DNA from: Magnetospirillum molischianum DSM 120
Lineage (GTDB): Bacteria; Pseudomonadota; Alphaproteobacteria; Rhodospirillales; Magnetospirillaceae
NCBI RefSeq assembly: GCF_000294655.1
Contig: NZ_CAHP01000001.1
Location: 101,659-165,658, forward strand
Direction of reading: 5' to 3'
DNA: 64,000 nt
Under the pieces are notes generated by a model that had not been told where the DNA came from, did no database searches, and saw only the letters and a program-made list of their open reading frames with translations. Shown piece by piece: positions 60,980-64,000 of this stretch. The translations under genes were made by a program, and so were the position numbers. The stretch's first letter is position 1; each line of letters begins with the position of its first letter.

Positions 60980-63619
60980 TTATCTCGCCTCCGATCCGCC
61001 ACCGCCCCAGCGCGCCAGGGTGGCGGCCAGGATCGGCCGGCGGATTGGCTTGGACAGGTAATCGTCCATACCGGCGGCCAGACAGCGGTCGCGGTCGCCT
61101 TCCATGGCGTTGGCGGTCATCGCGATCACCGGCACCCGTGCTTGCGGGCCGTCGAGCGATCGAATCAGCTGGGTGGCCCGATACCCATCCATGTCGGGCA
61201 ATTGCACGTCCATCAGGACCAGATCGAAAGTGTTGCGCACCACCATCGCAACGCCTTCGACGGCGTTCGAGGCGATTTCGACGTCGTGCCCCAGAGACGA
61301 GAGGAACCCCCGCGCGACCTCTTGATTGATCCGGTTGTCTTCGACCAGCAAGATATGCAGCGACGGGCCGGTCGCGGGGCGTTCCGATGCCGACGGTTGG
61401 GGTTCTTCGGGGGCGGAGGTCGCTGTCAGGTCGCGGGCCAGACGCAGGGCGTGGATCGGCTTGGTCGTTACCACCACATTTTCCAATGTTTCCGCAATCG
61501 CTCGGGCCGATGCGTCATTGACCGTCAGTACGCAGCGCGTGGCGGCGAAGAACGGTTCGGCTTTCAGCATCACCAAAAGATCGGTCCCGGTGACGAACGG
61601 CATGTCGTGATCGACAACCAATGCGTCGAACGGGGTTCCGCCACTTTGGGCGGCCCGCGCTGTTGCCAATGCCTCGGGAGCCGAGGCTGCCTGTATGACG
61701 TCCGCGCCCAGCGCTGTTAGGTCGGCGGTCAGGAGGGTGGCGGCCTGAATTCCGTTTTCGACGAGCAGCAGCGACAGGCCAGCCAAAGGCCGTTCGAGCG
61801 GGCGGGGGGGAGACGAGCGAACGAGGGGAAGGCGGATGAGGAAGGTGCTGCCCTGGCCTTCGGCGCTGGAGAAGTTGATCTTGCCGCCCATCACTTTCGC
61901 CAGCTTGAGCGAGATCGCCAGTCCTAAGCCAGTGCCGCCGAACCGGCGCGAGGTCGAGGAATCCGCCTGAATGAATTTGTCGAACAGCCGTTCCTGCGCC
62001 GCCGCCGGAATGCCGATGCCGGTATCTTCGATCGTAATCGTCAAAAATCCATCGACATAATCGGCACTCAACCGAACCGTGCCGAATTCCGTGAATTTGA
62101 CGGCATTGCCGAGTAGGTTCAGCATGATCTGGCGGATACGAACCTCGTCACCGATAAAGGTGGCGTCGGCCTCGGGCGCGATCGAGAACAGCAGATCGAC
62201 GGATTTTCCTTTCAAGCGCGGGCTGACGATATCGATGCCGCCTTCAATCAAGGTGCGCAGGCAAAACGGCTGTTCGTCGATGTCGAAATGGCCGGCTTCG
62301 ATTTTCGAATAATCCAGGATATCGTTGATGATGGTCAGCAGCGATTCCGCCGAGGCGTGGATGGTGTCGGCCATCCTCCGCTGATCCTCGGTCAGTGGCG
62401 TGTCGAGCAGAAGGTCGGTCATCCCGACGATACCGTTCATCGGGGTGCGGATTTCGTGGCTCATTGTCGCCAGGAATTCCGATTTGATCCGGGTCGCCGA
62501 TTCCGCCTCTTCCTTGGCGGCGATCAGGGCGTCGCGGGTGCGGCGCAGATCGGTGACATCGTTGATGCCGAGGAGCAGCGCCTCGTCCCCGCCGATCTCC
62601 AGCGTGCGGCCCGACACCATTCCCCAGAAGGTTGAGCCGTCGTGGCGGCGGAACAGAATCTCGCGGTCGGTTGAATGGTCCAGCGCGGCGGCCTCGACTT
62701 CGGTCCAGGAAGCGGCGTCGAGAAAGGCGGTGGCAGGGATGCCTTGGGGATCGGTGCCGTCGCCCAGTACCGCATCGCGCATCAGGGGGTTGGCATAGAT
62801 CACCGTTCCATTCGCCCGCGACAACAAAACGATCATGACCGGCATCGATTCAATGATCAGGCGCAGGTGCTGCTCGCCTTCGCGGACGATCTGTTCGGCG
62901 GCTTTTTCCTCCTGGAGGCGGAGGAGTTTGCGGGCATGGCAACGGAACACGTCAAGCGAGCGGGCGATATCGCCGATCTCGTCCTTGCGGTACAGGGCTG
63001 GGATCTCGGCGACGTCCTCGCCCCGCGCCAGTCGCAGCATCACCGAACTGATGTTGCAGATCGGGTAGGTCAGACTGCGGAAGGTAATGATGATGAAGCT
63101 GGCCAGGAACAGAAACGCGCCGATCAGCGCCGACGCTCCTTCCATCGTCGCCTGACGAACGGCGGAATCGAGTGCGTCACGCGAGTAATAGATCCTCAGG
63201 CGCCCGACTTTTACCGGCCCTTCGTTGGACGAGTGAATCACCGGCAGGTCGATCAGAAGGGAGGAATCAATCGGACGGTCGTTCCCGATGAAACCGATCT
63301 GAACCCCTTCGACATCGTTGACGAAGACGGCGACGATCTCGGGGTCCGAGCGCAGCGCGTCGAGTTGGGTCGTTACCAGCTCGTAATCGTAATCGTAGAT
63401 CGGTCGTGACAGCGACCGTGCGGTGAAAAGAGCGGTTCGGTTCATCTCGGTCGCCAGGGCTGACAATCCGGCTTCCCGCATCTCCCACAGCCCGATCAGG
63501 CCGATGATTGTGATGGCCAGGAACGACCCGCCAAGGACGGCAAGCAACGCTGTGCTTCCCAAAGGAAGAAGGCGCATTTCGGCTTTGTCTGGCGGATCGG
63601 GAGACGGTGATGTCGTCAT
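60980..63619 (-). CDS. Hybrid sensor histidine kinase with two receiver domains
   Basis: 879-residue membrane kinase. Two membrane helices (about 22-47 and 163-182) flank a short periplasmic sensor. HAMP and PAS domains (about 250-370) follow, with ESMPVMIVLLSRANGTVIYANP. The HisKA domain has H388 in SHEIRTPMNGIVGM, and the HATPase domain has NLLGNAVKFTE and GTGLGLAIS. A first receiver-like domain keeps VVDHDMP but is otherwise divergent. The second receiver is classical, with D804 in LVLMDVQLPDMDG. No separate response regulator is nearby. It is divergent from the periplasmic binding protein gene at 63691, 71 nt away. Confidence 0.94.
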   Translation of the reverse strand: MTTSPSPDPPDKAEMRLLPLGSTALLAVLGGSFLAITIIGLIGLWEMREAGLSALATEMNRTALFTARSLSRPIYDYDYELVTTQLDALRSDPEIVAVFVNDVEGVQIGFIGNDRPIDSSLLIDLPVIHSSNEGPVKVGRLRIYYSRDALDSAVRQATMEGASALIGAFLFLASFIIITFRSLTYPICNISSVMLRLARGEDVAEIPALYRKDEIGDIARSLDVFRCHARKLLRLQEEKAAEQIVREGEQHLRLIIESMPVMIVLLSRANGTVIYANPLMRDAVLGDGTDPQGIPATAFLDAASWTEVEAAALDHSTDREILFRRHDGSTFWGMVSGRTLEIGGDEALLLGINDVTDLRRTRDALIAAKEEAESATRIKSEFLATMSHEIRTPMNGIVGMTDLLLDTPLTEDQRRMADTIHASAESLLTIINDILDYSKIEAGHFDIDEQPFCLRTLIEGGIDIVSPRLKGKSVDLLFSIAPEADATFIGDEVRIRQIMLNLLGNAVKFTEFGTVRLSADYVDGFLTITIEDTGIGIPAAAQERLFDKFIQADSSTSRRFGGTGLGLAISLKLAKVMGGKINFSSAEGQGSTFLIRLPLVRSSPPRPLERPLAGLSLLLVENGIQAATLLTADLTALGADVIQAASAPEALATARAAQSGGTPFDALVVDHDMPFVTGTDLLVMLKAEPFFAATRCVLTVNDASARAIAETLENVVVTTKPIHALRLARDLTATSAPEEPQPSASERPATGPSLHILLVEDNRINQEVARGFLSSLGHDVEIASNAVEGVAMVVRNTFDLVLMDVQLPDMDGYRATQLIRSLDGPQARVPVIAMTANAMEGDRDRCLAAGMDDYLSKPIRRPILAATLARWGGGGSEAR

Positions 63620-63690
63620 ATGTCACGCCTGGCGAATATCGCGGTTTATTTAGGATAGAATGCCACCGTCTCGGACCCGGAGGAACCGCC

Positions 63691-64000
63691 ATGAAGGGTT
63701 TGTTGCTCGCCGTCCTGATCCTGGTGACTTTACCGTTCCAGGCCGCGGCCGTTTCTCCGACGGTCGTGTTGGCTGCCGATCCCTGGTGCCCTCACATCTG
63801 CCCGGCGGATTTGTCCCATCCCGGCTATATGGTCGAGGTCGCCCGTCGGGCCTTTGCCGTGTCGGGCGTCACCGTGATCTATCGCGCGATGTCCTGGAGC
63901 CGGGCGATAGCCGATGCCCGTGAAGGCCGCATCGACGGGGTTATGGGGACTTTGGCCAGCCGGGCCGAGGCGTTGGACCTGCCACAGGAGGGATTTGGCC
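63691..64000 (+). CDS. Periplasmic solute-binding protein, 3' end cut by window
   Basis: 103 residues of an open frame that runs off the right edge. The ATG at 63691 has GGAGGAA 5 nt upstream. A signal peptide (MKGLLLAVLILVTLPFQAAA) is followed by LAADPWCPHICP, PGYMVEVARRAF, MSWSRAIADAREGRIDGVMG, the pattern of family 3 solute-binding domains as in amino-acid ABC binders or kinase-linked sensors. The C-x3-C near the N-terminus is typical of a subgroup found beside histidine kinases. It may feed a signal to the divergent hybrid kinase; that is inference. Confidence 0.82.
   Translation, partial: MKGLLLAVLILVTLPFQAAAVSPTVVLAADPWCPHICPADLSHPGYMVEVARRAFAVSGVTVIYRAMSWSRAIADAREGRIDGVMGTLASRAEALDLPQEGFG

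Overview
The window reads as chromosomal DNA of a high-G+C alphaproteobacterium, most likely a member of the Rhodospirillales (Magnetospirillum or Phaeospirillum type). That placement is inference. It rests on a hup/hyp uptake-hydrogenase cluster, IMPase-type HisN, a plant/alpha-type GshA, ubiTUV next to secA, and many chemotaxis, c-di-GMP and two-component genes. I saw no rRNA, tRNA, CRISPR array, insertion sequence or integrase.

Layout. 1-12591 (+): one tightly packed [NiFe] uptake hydrogenase operon, hupS(partial)-L-C-D-F-H-J-K-hypA-B-F-C-D-E. 12615-13667 (-): a NiCoT nickel permease, with a NikR-like operator over its promoter. 14071-16286 (+): a PilZ protein and a MASE1-GGDEF diguanylate cyclase. 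16336-18098 (+): a DUF3574 lipoprotein and a MOFRL glycerate 2-kinase. 18091-19692 (-): a HerA/DUF87-type ATPase. 20046-26818 (+): a complete four-gene Wadjet (JetABCD) anti-plasmid system. 26881-31300: housekeeping and small genes (ilvE, an acyltransferase-like protein, yggS, a ThiE/TenI-like protein, a Spy-like protein, rpsT). 31795-36283 (+): dnaA, hisN, nth, cobQ. 36301-41381 (-): cbiB, a cytochrome c, trxA, an SMR exporter, secA. 41602-44206 (+): ubiT-ubiU-ubiV for O2-independent ubiquinone synthesis. 44365-48161 (-): dctA, two tandem chorismate mutases, gshA. 48327-49569 (+): a long panD, then queC. 49699-57447: htpG(-), hpf(+), a LysR regulator(+), a histidine kinase(-), rpmG(-), an MCP(-). 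57854-60972 (+): a Slam-like outer-membrane translocon with an adjacent FecR/TbpB-barrel cargo, which looks like a type XI secretion pair. 60980-64000: a hybrid histidine kinase(-) and a truncated periplasmic binding protein(+).

How the genes work together. HupSL oxidises H2 and HupC passes the electrons to quinone. HypABFCDE with HupDFHJK build and mature the enzyme, and the NiCoT permease probably supplies nickel under NikR-like control. UbiTUV keeps making ubiquinone without O2. JetABC would extrude foreign circular DNA and JetD would cut it.

The three observations I consider most worth following are the FecR-TbpB cargo with its Slam partner; an exported chorismate mutase whose signal peptide looks like a copy of the start of the neighbouring dctA; and the Wadjet operon, whose jetD has a 5' end of unusual composition and which has a HerA-type ATPase beside it.
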